From Thermomicrobiaceae bacterium (lineage in GTDB: Bacteria > Chloroflexota > Chloroflexia > Thermomicrobiales > Thermomicrobiaceae), in contig JADBJL010000091.1 in NCBI GenBank assembly GCA_014874455.1, forward strand, positions 1-64,000: a stretch of DNA of 64,000 bases, in the 5' to 3' direction. The translations under genes and the position numbers were made by a program. Shown one piece after another: positions 16,803-26,667 of the stretch (the first letter of the stretch is position 1; every line of letters begins with the position of its first letter). The notes below the pieces were generated by a model. That model saw nothing but the letters and a program-made list of their open reading frames with translations. It had not been told where the DNA came from and made no database searches.

Positions 16803-18527
16803 CTACAGCCGTAACCGCCACTGCTCGACGCCTGCTCGCAGCCGCACGGCAGTCGCTGAGAGCGGTGGAGCCTCGATCCGGTTCGACCACAGTACGGTAA
16901 GGTTGGGAAAGCAGAGCGGCAGCACAGGGAGGTCACGAAGCACGATCTCCTGTGCCTGCCGGTACAGCGCCGACCGCTCCTGCCGGTCGGTCGTCGCGAT
17001 GGCCTGCTCCAGGAGCGCGTCCAGCTCGGCATTGCTGTAATGGCCCGCGTTGAGTCCATCGAAGATCGAGTCGGTCGCCCAGACGATACGCTGATCGGGA
17101 TCGAGATCCCAACGCACACCGAGCACGAGCGCATCGAAGTCTCGCGTCTCGACGATCCGGCGGCGAACGTCGCTCCACCGCTCCAGCTCGAGCCTTACCT
17201 CGACGCCAATCTGTGCCCACTGGCGCTGCAGCCAGAGGGCGAGCGCGCGGCGAGTCGGGTCGGCGCCGGTCGCGACCAGCCGGAAGCTCAACCGCTGCCC
17301 CTCCCGCTGCCGAACGCCGTCGGGCCCCATCGACCAGCCGGCCTCGTCGAGCAACCGGGCCGCCTGCTCGGGATCGTACGAGTACTCGATGCCGGTCGGC
17401 CCGGCAGCCCAGGATGCCGGGGGCTGTGTCCCCTGCGCGACCTCCGCCTGGCCGTGCCAGACCTCGTCGACCATGGCCTGGCGATCCAGCGCGAGCAACA
17501 GCGCCTGCCGTACCCGGGGATCGAGGAAGAATTCGCTCTTGGTCGAATCCAACTGCAAGACGACCATGACCAGCTCGAAGCCAGGCAGCGACTGCACCGT
17601 GACTCCGTCGATCGCCGGGACGGCCCCCACCTGAGCCGCGTCGACCACAGCCCAGTCGATGAGGCCGTCCCGCAGCCCGGCAGCCAGTTCGTCCAGCGAG
17701 CCGACGACCCGGTACGTGTACTGGGGAACCTGTGGGGCGCCGCGGTAGTACTGTGGATTCCGCTCGAAGACGATCTGCTCTCCCCGTACCCACTTCGTGA
17801 GCATGAACGGCCCGGTTCCGACCGCGCTGCTGAGGCCGAATGGATCGGTGACGAGCTGCTCCGGCTGCACAGACGCCAGGACGTGCTCAGGCACGATGCC
17901 GAGCGTGGCCAGTGTCGGCAGGAAGGAGGCGTCCGGCTTGATCAGCTCGATGACGACCGTCTGCTGGTCGACCATACCGACCGCCTTCACTCGCTCCGCC
18001 AGTCGAGAGTGGCGCGGTGAGCGGACGTTGACGTCCAGCATCGCACGGTACGTGAACTCGACGTCGCGCGCGGTGAAGGGCTGGCCGTCGTGCCAGCGCA
18101 CGCCGTCACGGAGGTGGAATGTGTAGCGAGTGCCGTCCTCGCTGATCTCCCAGGACGCAGCCAGCGCTGGAGCGACGTCTCCGGTCGCCGGATCGATGGT
18201 GACCAGGCTGTCGAACACCAGGCGGCTGAGCTCTTCCGACACCGGGTCAGCTACGAAGAGCGGATTGAGCGTCCGCGGTTCCTCGAAGCCCGCCTCGACG
18301 ATCGAGACTCGCTGCCCAGGGGGTGAGGCGACAGGAAGCGAGGCCGTCGGAGCAGGGGCAGCAGGTGTGGCTCGCTGCTCAGCCGCTGGCTGCACGCCCA
18401 TCGGGGCGCTGGGTGCCGGGCTCTGCGCGGGCGCTGAACGCGACCCTCCGCGCTGGCATGCGACCAGCAGCAGAGCGGCGACAGCGATCAGGATCACACC
18501 CTGCCAGTGGTGCCCCTTCGCGCTCAC
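16803..18527 (-). CDS. ABC transporter substrate-binding lipoprotein, family 5 (peptide/nickel type)
   Basis: A 574-residue lipoprotein with basic start, hydrophobic segment and lipobox LLVAC (Cys about 24), followed by a Ser/Pro/Ala linker and a large periplasmic-binding domain. FEEPRTLNPLFVADPVSEEL and the RDGVRWHDGQPFTARDVEFTY-like segment are family 5 hallmarks; such proteins bind peptides, nickel chelates or oligosaccharides. The GTG start has no strong ribosome site. It lies before oppD-oppF in the same direction, separated by 228 bases and a promoter, so it is a likely but unproven partner. Permeases are missing here. Confidence 0.88.
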   Translation of the reverse strand: MSAKGHHWQGVILIAVAALLLVACQRGGSRSAPAQSPAPSAPMGVQPAAEQRATPAAPAPTASLPVASPPGQRVSIVEAGFEEPRTLNPLFVADPVSEELSRLVFDSLVTIDPATGDVAPALAASWEISEDGTRYTFHLRDGVRWHDGQPFTARDVEFTYRAMLDVNVRSPRHSRLAERVKAVGMVDQQTVVIELIKPDASFLPTLATLGIVPEHVLASVQPEQLVTDPFGLSSAVGTGPFMLTKWVRGEQIVFERNPQYYRGAPQVPQYTYRVVGSLDELAAGLRDGLIDWAVVDAAQVGAVPAIDGVTVQSLPGFELVMVVLQLDSTKSEFFLDPRVRQALLLALDRQAMVDEVWHGQAEVAQGTQPPASWAAGPTGIEYSYDPEQAARLLDEAGWSMGPDGVRQREGQRLSFRLVATGADPTRRALALWLQRQWAQIGVEVRLELERWSDVRRRIVETRDFDALVLGVRWDLDPDQRIVWATDSIFDGLNAGHYSNAELDALLEQAIATTDRQERSALYRQAQEIVLRDLPVLPLCFPNLTVLWSNRIEAPPLSATAVRLRAGVEQWRLRL

Positions 18528-18673
18528 CGTTCTGGAGTCATCCTCGTCCGTGGTTCCGCGCCAGCGCCCGACCGCCGGGGTGCAAGCGTACCACGTTCCC
18601 AGTGACCGCGCAGGAGCCGCGCCAGCCGCTCGCCGTCCGCACCACCTCGGCGGGGAACGATCAGCCGCCGGGC

Positions 18674-19624
18674 CTAATGGGCTTCCGCCGGCTGGACGAT
18701 CTTGACGCGGGTCAAGTAGTGCCGGTAGGGCGACTCCTCACCGCGTACCAGCGCGAAGAAGACTTGTTGCAATTTCGCTGTGATCGGGCCGATCTGACCG
18801 TTCCCGACCGGTCGACCGTCGATCGAGCCGACCGGCGCGATCTGCACGCCGGTACCGCACAGGAACGCCTCATCGCAGATGTACAGCTCGCTCCGGTCGA
18901 TCTCCCGCTCTTCGATCGAGATGCCCAGATCGCGCGCGAACTCGATGAGGGAGCGCCGGGTAATCCCTTCGAGGATATCCGCGGTGACCGGTGTCGTGAT
19001 CAGCACTCCGCCGCGGGCGATGAAGAGGTTCGCCCCGCTCCCTTCGGCCACCTTGCCGGCGGAGTTGAGCATGATCGCGTCGTCGAAGCCACACTCCTCC
19101 GCCTGGTCGCGCGCCAGGGCCGAATTGATGTACGCACCCGAGACTTTCCCGCGGCTCGGGATGATGTTGTCCTCGGTGCGTCGCCAAGACGAGACCATCA
19201 GCCGGATCGGGTGAGTGATCGGCAAATACTCCTGAAGCGGGATCATGTAGATCGCCAGCTCGTCGCGGATGCCCTTGAGCTTGGGGCCGAGTTCGAGGTC
19301 GGCCTTGTAGATGAATGGCCGGATATAGATATCGAAGCCCGGGGCGTTGCGCTTGACCAGCTCGACGATGATCTCAGCCACGCGCTCGGCATCGTACGGG
19401 AGTTCGGCGCGCAGGAAGCGGGCCGACTGCATCAGCCGGCGCGTGTGGTCCGGCAGGCGAAAAATGTTGATCGTCTCGCCGTCGCGATCCAGGTAGCCGC
19501 GGATGCCGCCGAAGACCCCCGTACCGTACTGGAGGGCATGGGTGGCGATGCTTACCTTGGCCTGATCCGCGGGAACGAAGTCCCCTTCGAAGAAGGCATA
19601 CGGCAACAGCTTGCTTTGCACCAT
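18674..19624 (-). CDS. ilvE: branched-chain amino acid aminotransferase
   Basis: A fold type IV PLP enzyme that interconverts Leu, Ile and Val with their 2-oxo acids using glutamate. The 316-residue protein has the THALQYGTGVFGGIR start, the PLP Lys in PSRGKVSGAYINSA (K160), and the EGSGANLF and FLCGTGVQIAPV blocks typical of IlvE. GGAG sits six bases before the ATG. It follows the aldolase gene by about 50 bases in the same direction, so the two may be cotranscribed. Confidence 0.92.
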   Translation of the reverse strand: MVQSKLLPYAFFEGDFVPADQAKVSIATHALQYGTGVFGGIRGYLDRDGETINIFRLPDHTRRLMQSARFLRAELPYDAERVAEIIVELVKRNAPGFDIYIRPFIYKADLELGPKLKGIRDELAIYMIPLQEYLPITHPIRLMVSSWRRTEDNIIPSRGKVSGAYINSALARDQAEECGFDDAIMLNSAGKVAEGSGANLFIARGGVLITTPVTADILEGITRRSLIEFARDLGISIEEREIDRSELYICDEAFLCGTGVQIAPVGSIDGRPVGNGQIGPITAKLQQVFFALVRGEESPYRHYLTRVKIVQPAEAH

Positions 19625-19674
19625 GACCCGCTCCGTTCCTCACTACCAGCCACCAGCGCCCAACTGCTCCCGTG

Positions 19675-20433
19675 CTAGCCCTTCGCCGCCTCGATCAGCG
19701 CGCGCCCGCTCGCTGCCAGCAGGCTCGTGGCATTGGTCACCACCATGCGGAACCCGCGTTCTCGCTGGTGTCGCGCCAGCTCCACCGTGGCAGCCGTCGT
19801 GCCCAGCGGCACCCGGCCATCGACCTGTCGCACCACCTGGTCAACGACCGCCTGTACCTCCGGGTGCAGCGGTTGGCCCGGATAGCCCATCGACTGCGCC
19901 AGGTCGTTGGGGCCGACGAAGAGGACATCGATCCCCGGTACCTCCAGGATCTGCGAAAGCCGCTCGACCGCCGTTCGGCTCTCGATTTGCACCATGACCA
20001 ACATCTCGGTGTTCGCTTGGACGGTATAGTCGGCCAAGGACTGCGTCAGACCGAATCCGGCCGCGCGCACACCGGCGATGCCTCGGAGCCCTTGCGGGTA
20101 GTACCGGGCAGCGGCGACCACAGCCCGTGCCTCCTCAGGGCTGTTCACTTGCGGCACCATGACACCCAGCGCCCCGATGTCGAGGTAGCGCAGGATGACC
20201 TGGCGCTCGTTCTGCGGCACTCGCACGATCGGCGTCGCGCCCCCGGCCTCGGCCCCCAACACCATGTGGTAGGCCGACTCAGGCGACATCGGCCCGTGCT
20301 CGGCATCGATCAGCACGAAGTCGAACCCGATCAACCCGCAGATCTCGGCGAGCTCGCTGGACGGATACGGGATGAAACACCCGACCACGACTTCGCCAGC
20401 CTGGAGTTTCCGCTTGACTACATTCGCTCGCAT
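19675..20433 (-). CDS. HpcH/HpaI family aldolase
   Basis: A class II, metal-dependent pyruvate aldolase-type enzyme of 252 residues. Key blocks are FVLIDAEHGPMS (metal-binding region and catalytic His), MVQIESRTAVE with the metal-ligand Glu, and VGPNDLAQSMG with the ligand Asp. Family members cleave 4-hydroxy-2-oxo acids to pyruvate and an aldehyde, or act on malyl/citramalyl-CoA; the true substrate is open. I use the ATG at 20433, which matches family N-termini; an ATG 15 codons upstream at 20478 is also possible. Confidence 0.85.
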   Translation of the reverse strand: MRANVVKRKLQAGEVVVGCFIPYPSSELAEICGLIGFDFVLIDAEHGPMSPESAYHMVLGAEAGGATPIVRVPQNERQVILRYLDIGALGVMVPQVNSPEEARAVVAAARYYPQGLRGIAGVRAAGFGLTQSLADYTVQANTEMLVMVQIESRTAVERLSQILEVPGIDVLFVGPNDLAQSMGYPGQPLHPEVQAVVDQVVRQVDGRVPLGTTAATVELARHQRERGFRMVVTNATSLLAASGRALIEAAKG

Positions 20434-20528
20434 TCGCGCCGCCACACTCCCCGTCTTAACCCTGCCCGTCGGCGGCATTCTACACCGCTGCCCGCCCGCA
20501 GCAACCGTGCAGGGGCCGACGGCGCGCC

Positions 20529-20558
20529 TTGACCCTCGTTTGTACAGTCCAGTATAGT
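20529..20558 (+). promoter_or_regulatory. promoter of the yceD-rpmF-fab operon
   Basis: TTGACC (20529-20534) and TATAGT (20553-20558), each five of six to consensus, have an 18-base spacer. Transcription would start near 20565, about 44 bases before the yceD start codon. Confidence 0.7.
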
Positions 20559-20608
20559 ATGCTAGTTGCGCCTCTCCGCCCAGAGAGCGCAGTTCGGAGG
20601 TTCCAACG

Positions 20609-21136
20609 ATGATCGCGACGCACCTTCACAACGACACCGTCATTAATGTCGCCCAGCTCCTGAAGGCGCGCGTCGGTGCCGTCCGCACTGTGACCGTCCA
20701 ACTCGACGACTTCGCGCTCGACGAGGATCTGCGGGTTCGCAAGCTGGAGGCCGAGCTACGGCTCACGCGCATCGCGTCAGGCATCCTGGTGACCGGGGAA
20801 GTCAAGATTACGAGCCCGCAAGTCTGCGCCCGTTGTCTCACGGAGTTCGAGGGCACCTACAGCGAGTCCTTCGAAGCGGAGTTCTGGCCGAGCATCGACG
20901 TCTTCACCGGGCTGCCACTACCCGCGCCGACCGACGACGAGATCTTCGTCATCGACGAGAACCACCAGCTCGACCTGCGTGAGATCCTCAGGCAGGTAGC
21001 GATCCTGGCCCAACCGATCAAGCCGGTCTGTGGGCCGGATTGTCCTGGATTCCAGTCGCTGCTGCCGGGCCATGAGGACGTCGGCGATTCGCGCCTGGCA
21101 GTGTTGCAAGCGCTCCTCGAGGAGCGAACCGACTGA
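20609..21136 (+). CDS. yceD: YceD/DUF177 family protein
   Basis: A 175-residue protein of the DUF177 family, tied in bacteria to accumulation of 23S rRNA and almost always encoded just before rpmF. Two Cys pairs are visible, CARCLTEF near residues 72-79 and CGPDCPGF near the C-terminus, which may bind a metal. GGAGG precedes the ATG. The role of the protein in the ribosome is not fully defined. Confidence 0.9.
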   Translation: MIATHLHNDTVINVAQLLKARVGAVRTVTVQLDDFALDEDLRVRKLEAELRLTRIASGILVTGEVKITSPQVCARCLTEFEGTYSESFEAEFWPSIDVFTGLPLPAPTDDEIFVIDENHQLDLREILRQVAILAQPIKPVCGPDCPGFQSLLPGHEDVGDSRLAVLQALLEERTD

Positions 21137-21220
21137 GCGTGAACTGCATGAACTGGATGAGTCGAAGCGCCCTCCGAGCGGATCGCCCGGGGGCATCAGG
21201 AGAGAGAAGGAGAACGTCGA

Positions 21221-21433
21221 ATGGGAGCATTGCCGAAGCACCGCGTCAGCCGGCGCCGTCAGGGTAACCGGCGACGCCACCACTACCTGAAGTTGCCACA
21301 GCTCATGACCTGCCCAGCCTGTGGCGAGAAGAAGCTCACGCACCATGTCTGCCCCAATTGCGGCACCTACCGGGGTCGGCAGGTCATCGAGGTGAACCGG
21401 ACGAGCCCGCGAACCCGGCGCGGGGCCGAGTAG
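21221..21433 (+). CDS. rpmF: 50S ribosomal protein L32
   Basis: The 70-residue protein begins MGALPKHRVSRRRQGNRR, as L32 does, and carries a four-Cys zinc ribbon (CPACG and CPNCG). It is part of the large ribosomal subunit. AAGGAG lies 8 bases before the ATG. The link to fatty-acid genes downstream is widely conserved in bacteria. Confidence 0.96.
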   Translation: MGALPKHRVSRRRQGNRRRHHYLKLPQLMTCPACGEKKLTHHVCPNCGTYRGRQVIEVNRTSPRTRRGAE

Positions 21434-21532
21434 CAGCACCAGGGGATCGCCCGGGCTTCCGCCCACGCTCCGTTACCGGAGCGAGCCGAGCGTCAGATCC
21501 CTCGGTGAGGCGGGGATGGGAGGGGTTCCGTC

Positions 21533-22543
21533 GTGGCCGGACGGCGTGCAGCGATCACGGGATGGGGCGCCTATCTGCCCCAACACGTCTTGACCAACCA
21601 GGATCTCGAGCGGATGGTCGACACGTCCGACGAGTGGATCGTCACGCGTACGGGCATCCGTGAGCGCCGCATCGCCAGCCCGGCTGAGACCACGCTCTAT
21701 ATGGCCACCATGGCAGCACGGCGCGCCGTCGCTGTCGCCGGTATCGATCCCCAGCAGCTCGACCTGATCGTCCTCGCGACCATCACTCCGGATCTCCTGA
21801 TGCCAGCTACCGCTTCCCTGCTGCAGGCCGAGCTGGGGGCAAGCCGGGCCGGGGCGTTCGACCTGGTGGCTGCCTGCTCAGGCTTCATGTACGCGGTCAC
21901 TGTCGGCGCCCAGTTCATCGCGACTGGTGCCGCCGATGCCGTGCTGGTCGTCGGCGCAGACGCGTTGACACGCTGGGTCGACTTCACCGATCGCAGCACC
22001 TGCGTGCTCTTCGGAGACGGCGCGGGCGCGGCGGTGCTCCAGGCGACCACGGCTGAAGAGGGTGTCCTTTCCAGCGTCCTCGGCTCCGACGGCACCGGCG
22101 CGATGCACCTCTACCTCGACGGCTTCCGCGAACTGCTGAGCGCGAACGGGGTACTGCCGCCCAAGCGCCCCTACATGCGGATGCAGGGTAGCGAGGTGTT
22201 CCGGTTCTCTGTCCGCGTCATGGGCGAGGCTGCGATCGAGGCGATTGCCAGAGCCGGGTTGCGGCTGGACGACATCGATCTGCTGATCCCACATCAGGCG
22301 AACCAGCGGATCATCGACGCCGCCGCCAAACGGCTCGGCCTGCCCCCCAGCAAGGTCTGGGTCAACCTCGACCGATACGGCAATACGTCGGCAGCCTCGG
22401 TGCCGATCTGCCTGGCGGAGGCAGCGGACGCCGGCGCCCTGCGGCCGGGCATGAACCTCGTGCTGGTCGCCTTCGGAGGCGGGCTATCCTGGGCCGCGAG
22501 CGTCGTCCGCTGGGGTTGGAGCGGGGTGCCCGGGCGGGAGTAG
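21533..22543 (+). CDS. fabH: 3-oxoacyl-ACP synthase III
   Basis: FabH starts fatty acid synthesis by condensing acyl-CoA with malonyl-ACP. The 336-residue product holds the full triad: C115 in LVAACSGF, H254 in LIPHQANQRI and N284 in RYGNTSAAS. It begins with GTG behind GGGAGGGG. Chloroflexota often use branched primers, which this enzyme could select, but the sequence does not show it. Confidence 0.95.
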   Translation: MAGRRAAITGWGAYLPQHVLTNQDLERMVDTSDEWIVTRTGIRERRIASPAETTLYMATMAARRAVAVAGIDPQQLDLIVLATITPDLLMPATASLLQAELGASRAGAFDLVAACSGFMYAVTVGAQFIATGAADAVLVVGADALTRWVDFTDRSTCVLFGDGAGAAVLQATTAEEGVLSSVLGSDGTGAMHLYLDGFRELLSANGVLPPKRPYMRMQGSEVFRFSVRVMGEAAIEAIARAGLRLDDIDLLIPHQANQRIIDAAAKRLGLPPSKVWVNLDRYGNTSAASVPICLAEAADAGALRPGMNLVLVAFGGGLSWAASVVRWGWSGVPGRE

Positions 22544-22546
22544 CGG

Positions 22547-23506
22547 ATGGGTGCAGTTGCCTGGGTCTTCCCCGGACAGGGGAGCCAACGAGTCGGCATG
22601 GGCCGCGAGCTGGCGCACCGCGAGCCGATCGCACGTGAGACCTTCGCTGCGGCGGACGAGGCCATCGGGTTTGCGCTCTCCCGGATCATCTTCGAGGGGC
22701 CGGAGGGCGAGCTGGCCGCCACGCGCAACCAGCAGCCGGCTATCCTCGCGACCAGCGTCGCCTACTGGCGGGTGCTGCGCCACTATGACCGGCTCCCGTC
22801 GCCGGACTGCCTCGCGGGGCACAGCCTGGGCGAGTACACCGCTCTGGTCGCCGCCGGCAGCCTCGACTTCGCTGACGCGATCCGGCTCGTCCGGCGGCGC
22901 GGCGAGTTGATGGAAGAGCATGGGCTCGGCGGGATGCTGGCGGTGATCGGGCTCGACGACGAGACGCTCGCCACTATCGCCGAGGAGGCCGGCGTCGAGG
23001 TCGCCAACATCAACGCGCCCGGCCAGATCACGCTCAGCGGGCGATCAGCCCAGCTCGAGCGGGCGGCGGCGCTGGCCCGGCAGCGCGGCGCGCGGCGCGT
23101 CGTCCGGCTGCCGGTCAACGCCGCCTTTCACTCGTCGCTGATGCGTCCGGTGGCGGAGGCACTGCGCCCGCTCGTGGAGTCGATCCCCATCGCGCCGCCG
23201 ATCGCTCCACTGCTGGCCGACGTCGATGCCCGCCCGCTCAGGGACCCAGACGAGCTGCGCCAGGAACTCCTGGCACAGATCGCCGCGCCGGTGCGCTGGG
23301 TCGACGTGATCAGCGCCGCAGCCGCACGGGGCGTCGAGAGCTACTACGAGGTGGGGCCAGGACGAGTGCTAAGCGGACTCATCGCTCGTATCCATCCGCT
23401 CGCCACTGTCCGCACGGCTGAGGAGCTGTTGAGCTGCATCGAGCACGTGTCGGGGAGACCAGGAGCGGAGTCGAGAGAGCATGGGCCGGGAGGTGATGAG
23501 CGATGA
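22547..23506 (+). CDS. fabD: malonyl-CoA:ACP transacylase
   Basis: Moves malonyl from CoA to acyl carrier protein. The 319-residue protein has the nucleophile in GHSLGEY (S93), GQGSQ at 10-14 and the His in NAAFHSSLM (H195). It begins 3 bases after the fabH stop and ends in a 4-base overlap with fabG, so the three are translated together. Confidence 0.95.
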   Translation: MGAVAWVFPGQGSQRVGMGRELAHREPIARETFAAADEAIGFALSRIIFEGPEGELAATRNQQPAILATSVAYWRVLRHYDRLPSPDCLAGHSLGEYTALVAAGSLDFADAIRLVRRRGELMEEHGLGGMLAVIGLDDETLATIAEEAGVEVANINAPGQITLSGRSAQLERAAALARQRGARRVVRLPVNAAFHSSLMRPVAEALRPLVESIPIAPPIAPLLADVDARPLRDPDELRQELLAQIAAPVRWVDVISAAAARGVESYYEVGPGRVLSGLIARIHPLATVRTAEELLSCIEHVSGRPGAESREHGPGGDER

Positions 23507-24255
23507 GCAATGACCACCGCGGCGCGGCCATCGTTACCGGCGCCGTGCGAGGTATCGGCCGGGCGACAGCCATACGACTGGCGCGCGACGGCTACAAGGT
23601 GGTGGTCAACTACCGGGGAGACATCGAGCTCGCCGAGGCGGTGGTCGCAGAGATCGCGGAACTCGGCGGCACCGCGATCGCCTTCCGCGCCGACGTGACC
23701 GATGCCGACCAGGTCGGCGAGATGGTCAGCCAGGCGATCGACCGTTTCGGCCGGCTCGAGGTGCTCGTCAACAACGCCGGGATCACACGAGACACGCTGA
23801 TCATGCGCATGCGTGACCAGGACTGGGACGACGTTCTGGAGACGAATCTGAAGGGGACGTTTCTCTGTTGCCGAGCCGCCATCCGGCCGATGATGCGCCA
23901 GCGGTACGGCCGCATCGTCAACCTCACCTCGGTCGTCGGCCTGGTGGGCAACGTCGGCCAGACGAACTATGCGGCGGCCAAAGCGGGTATCATCGGCCTT
24001 ACCAAGGCGCTGGCTCGGGAGGTCGGCAGCCGTGGCATCACGGTCAACGCCGTCGCGCCCGGGTTTATCCAGACCCGTCTCACGGAGGCGATCCCGGCAG
24101 AACTCCAGGAGCAGATTCTCAAGCAGATCCCGCTCGGCTACTATGGGACGCCGGAAGACGTCGCCGAGGCGATCGCGTTCCTGGCGTCGCCCGCCGCTCG
24201 CTATATCACCGGGGCCGTCCTGAGCGTCGATGGCGGCCTGTTCATGGCGACGTGA
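23503..24255 (+). CDS. fabG: 3-oxoacyl-ACP reductase
   Basis: An NADPH-dependent short-chain reductase for the first reduction of the elongation cycle. The 250-residue protein has TGAVRGIG (12-19), NNAG (90-93) and the catalytic S143, Y156, K160 set (YAAAK). The usual Ser in TGxSxGIG is Val here, a mild change. It overlaps fabD by ATGA. Confidence 0.94.
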   Translation: MSNDHRGAAIVTGAVRGIGRATAIRLARDGYKVVVNYRGDIELAEAVVAEIAELGGTAIAFRADVTDADQVGEMVSQAIDRFGRLEVLVNNAGITRDTLIMRMRDQDWDDVLETNLKGTFLCCRAAIRPMMRQRYGRIVNLTSVVGLVGNVGQTNYAAAKAGIIGLTKALAREVGSRGITVNAVAPGFIQTRLTEAIPAELQEQILKQIPLGYYGTPEDVAEAIAFLASPAARYITGAVLSVDGGLFMAT

Positions 24256-24260
24256 GGCCG

Positions 24261-25625
24261 ATGTTCCGGAAAGTGCTGATCGCGAACCGCGGGGAAATCG
24301 CTCTGCGGGTTCTGCGGGCTTGCCGTGAGCTCGGCGTTCCCGCCGTGGTGGCCTACTCTGAGGCCGACCGTGACTCGCTTCCGGTGCGCCTGGCCGACGA
24401 GGCGATCTGCATCGGCCCGGCCCCGGCAGAACGCAGCTACAACCACATCCCGGCCATCATCAGCGCAGCGGTGGTCACCGGATGCGACGCCCTGCATCCG
24501 GGTTACGGCTTCCTCGCAGAGAACCCGCTCCTGGCCGAGATCTGTGCCGAGTGCGGGATCACGTTCATCGGCCCACCAGCCCGCGTGCTCTCAGCTCTGG
24601 GTGACAAGGCGGCGGCACGGCGGTTGATGAGCCAGGCCGGCGTTCCCGTCATGCCCGGTAGTGAGGAGCCAGTCCGCGAAGTCGCCGAAGCGCGGGCCAT
24701 CGCCAAGGAGATCGGTTACCCCTTGCTGGTCAAGGCTGCGGCCGGCGGGGGTGGGCGCGGCATGCGGATCGTCTACCGGGAGGCAGAACTCGCGCAGGCG
24801 CTGGGCCTGGCCCAGCAGGAAGCCCACGCCGCCTTCGGCGACGCCACGGTCTACTTAGAGCGCTACCTGGAGCGACCGCGGCACGTCGAGGTACAGATCT
24901 TAGCCGACCGCCATGGACGCGTCGTCGCGCTCGGCGAGCGCGACTGCTCGATCCAGCGCCGCTACCAGAAGCTGATCGAGGAGGCGCCAGCCCCTAACCT
25001 CCCTGCGAAGGTGCGTGAAGCGCTGCGCAAAGCGGCGGTGCGCGGAGCGAGGGCGGTGGGGTATGTCGGGGCGGGGACGTTCGAGTTCTTGCTCGATCGA
25101 GACGGCCGCTTTTACTTCACTGAGGTCAACGCGCGCATCCAGGTCGAGCACCCGGTGACCGAAATGGTCACCGGCATCGACCTCGTGCAGTGGCAGCTCG
25201 CCCTCGCGGCCGGTGAGCGCCTCACCGTGCCGGATCCGGTACCCACCAGAGGCCATGCGGTCGAGGTAAGGGTAACGGCTGAAGATCCGGCGAACCAGTT
25301 CGCGCCGCGCGTCGGGCAGATTAGCGAGCTGAACCTGCCCGGGGGCCCAGGCATCCGGGTCGATACTCACCTGTATCCGGGCTACACCGTGCCGCCGCAC
25401 TATGACTCCCTGCTGGCCAAGATCGTCGCCTGGGCGCTCGATCGCTCGCAGGCCCTCGAGCGCCTCGACCGCGCCCTGCGCGAGACCATTATCAGTGGCC
25501 TGCCGACCCCCATCCCGCTCTACCGTCGCCTGCTGCGCGACCCCGATTTCCGTGCCGGGCGCCACTCGACGGTCTTCCTGCAAGAGTTTCTCGACCGCGA
25601 AGCGAACTTGGCGCTCTCGCCATGA
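24261..25625 (+). CDS. accC: acetyl-CoA carboxylase, biotin carboxylase subunit
   Basis: An ATP-grasp enzyme that carboxylates the biotin of BCCP with bicarbonate and ATP, the first half of malonyl-CoA formation. The 454-residue product starts MFRKVLIANRGEIALR, has KAAAGGGGRGMR and the VQILADRHG and EVNARIQVEHPVTE blocks. It begins 5 bases after fabG. Length fits a lone biotin carboxylase and not a fused pyruvate/propionyl carboxylase. accB is absent from this cluster, so the biotin partner must be encoded elsewhere. Confidence 0.93.
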   Translation: MFRKVLIANRGEIALRVLRACRELGVPAVVAYSEADRDSLPVRLADEAICIGPAPAERSYNHIPAIISAAVVTGCDALHPGYGFLAENPLLAEICAECGITFIGPPARVLSALGDKAAARRLMSQAGVPVMPGSEEPVREVAEARAIAKEIGYPLLVKAAAGGGGRGMRIVYREAELAQALGLAQQEAHAAFGDATVYLERYLERPRHVEVQILADRHGRVVALGERDCSIQRRYQKLIEEAPAPNLPAKVREALRKAAVRGARAVGYVGAGTFEFLLDRDGRFYFTEVNARIQVEHPVTEMVTGIDLVQWQLALAAGERLTVPDPVPTRGHAVEVRVTAEDPANQFAPRVGQISELNLPGGPGIRVDTHLYPGYTVPPHYDSLLAKIVAWALDRSQALERLDRALRETIISGLPTPIPLYRRLLRDPDFRAGRHSTVFLQEFLDREANLALSP

Positions 25626-25754
25626 CACCGGCCGTTCCCGGTCGGCCGCTAGGGGTCGCGTCCTGTACACTTAGCGTCGGAGCGTGGGCGGGCGGTGTTC
25701 AGACGGGCGGTACTGGTGAGCGCGCGTCCGCAAGGGAAACCGGAGACACGTGTG

Positions 25755-26177
25755 ATGACCGTCAGCCGAACACGCCGCCAGGCACGTATCCTCGCGATGC
25801 AGATCCTGTACGAAGCCGACGTCGCGGGTCATCCTGTCGAGGCGGTGCTGGCTCGCTACTTCGACGACCAGTCGATCCCGCAGCCGGTACGCCGGTACGC
25901 CGAGCGGCTCGTGCTCGGCGTACTGGAACACCGGGGGAGGATCGATGGCATGATCGCCGCGGCTGCACCAGCATTCCCCCTCGAACAGCTCCCTCCGGTC
26001 GACCGGAACATCCTGCGAGTGGCCGTGTACGAACTCCTGTACGAGTCGGACGTGCCGTTGAAGGCAGCGATCAACGAGGCGGTCGAGCTGGCCAAGCTGT
26101 ACGGTGGGGAGAGTTCGAGCCGGTTCGTCAACGGTGTGCTGGGCACGATCGCGGCGAACCTGGCGTCGTCAAGTTGA
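25755..26177 (+). CDS. nusB: transcription antitermination protein NusB
   Basis: NusB binds boxA RNA with NusE (S10) and prevents early termination in rRNA operons. The 140-residue helical protein shows [30 protein letters not shown] and [27 protein letters not shown] use ATG 25755 since it fits the family; a GTG three bases earlier or a frame from 25695 is possible. Confidence 0.9.
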   Translation: MTVSRTRRQARILAMQILYEADVAGHPVEAVLARYFDDQSIPQPVRRYAERLVLGVLEHRGRIDGMIAAAAPAFPLEQLPPVDRNILRVAVYELLYESDVPLKAAINEAVELAKLYGGESSSRFVNGVLGTIAANLASSS

Positions 26178-26286
26178 ACTCGGCCTCCTCTGGCTACCGA
26201 GCGCTTGCGCCGTCGCTTCGTCTCGGGCATACTACGCCAGCAGTTGAGGAGGTCGGCACTCCGGAGGGGTCTGGGGAGGTAGAAGC

Positions 26287-26535
26287 GTGTCTGCAACATC
26301 ACCGCTCTTCGAGCGCGTCCAATCGGTTGTCGCCGAGCAGTTGGGAGTCGATCCGAGCGAGGTCACGCTCGACGCCGAGTTCGTGAAGGATCTGAATGCC
26401 GACTCGCTCGATCTGGTCGAGTTGATCATGCAGCTCGAGGAGGAGTTCGGGATCGAGATCTCCGACGAGGAGGCAGCGAACATCGTCACCGTGAGGGACG
26501 CGATCAACTTCATTGAAGAGCATATCAATCAGTAG
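26287..26535 (+). CDS. acpP: acyl carrier protein
   Basis: The 82-residue acidic carrier of fatty acid synthesis. The phosphopantetheine site is S40 in [11 protein letters not shown]. It begins at GTG behind GGGGAGG, and a weak promoter (TTGCGC-17-CATACT at 26205-26233) may give it its own transcription, sensible for a very abundant protein. Confidence 0.96.
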   Translation: MSATSPLFERVQSVVAEQLGVDPSEVTLDAEFVKDLNADSLDLVELIMQLEEEFGIEISDEEAANIVTVRDAINFIEEHINQ

Positions 26536-26667
26536 AGCGCGACGAGACCGCCACCGAGGTGTGTCCAAGCAGGCGCCGCACCGATTGTAGTCGGGACGGC
26601 GTCGGTTTTGTTACGCTTCATGGACGGAGCTGGTAGCGGTGACACTAAGCGCGACGAATGACCGACA

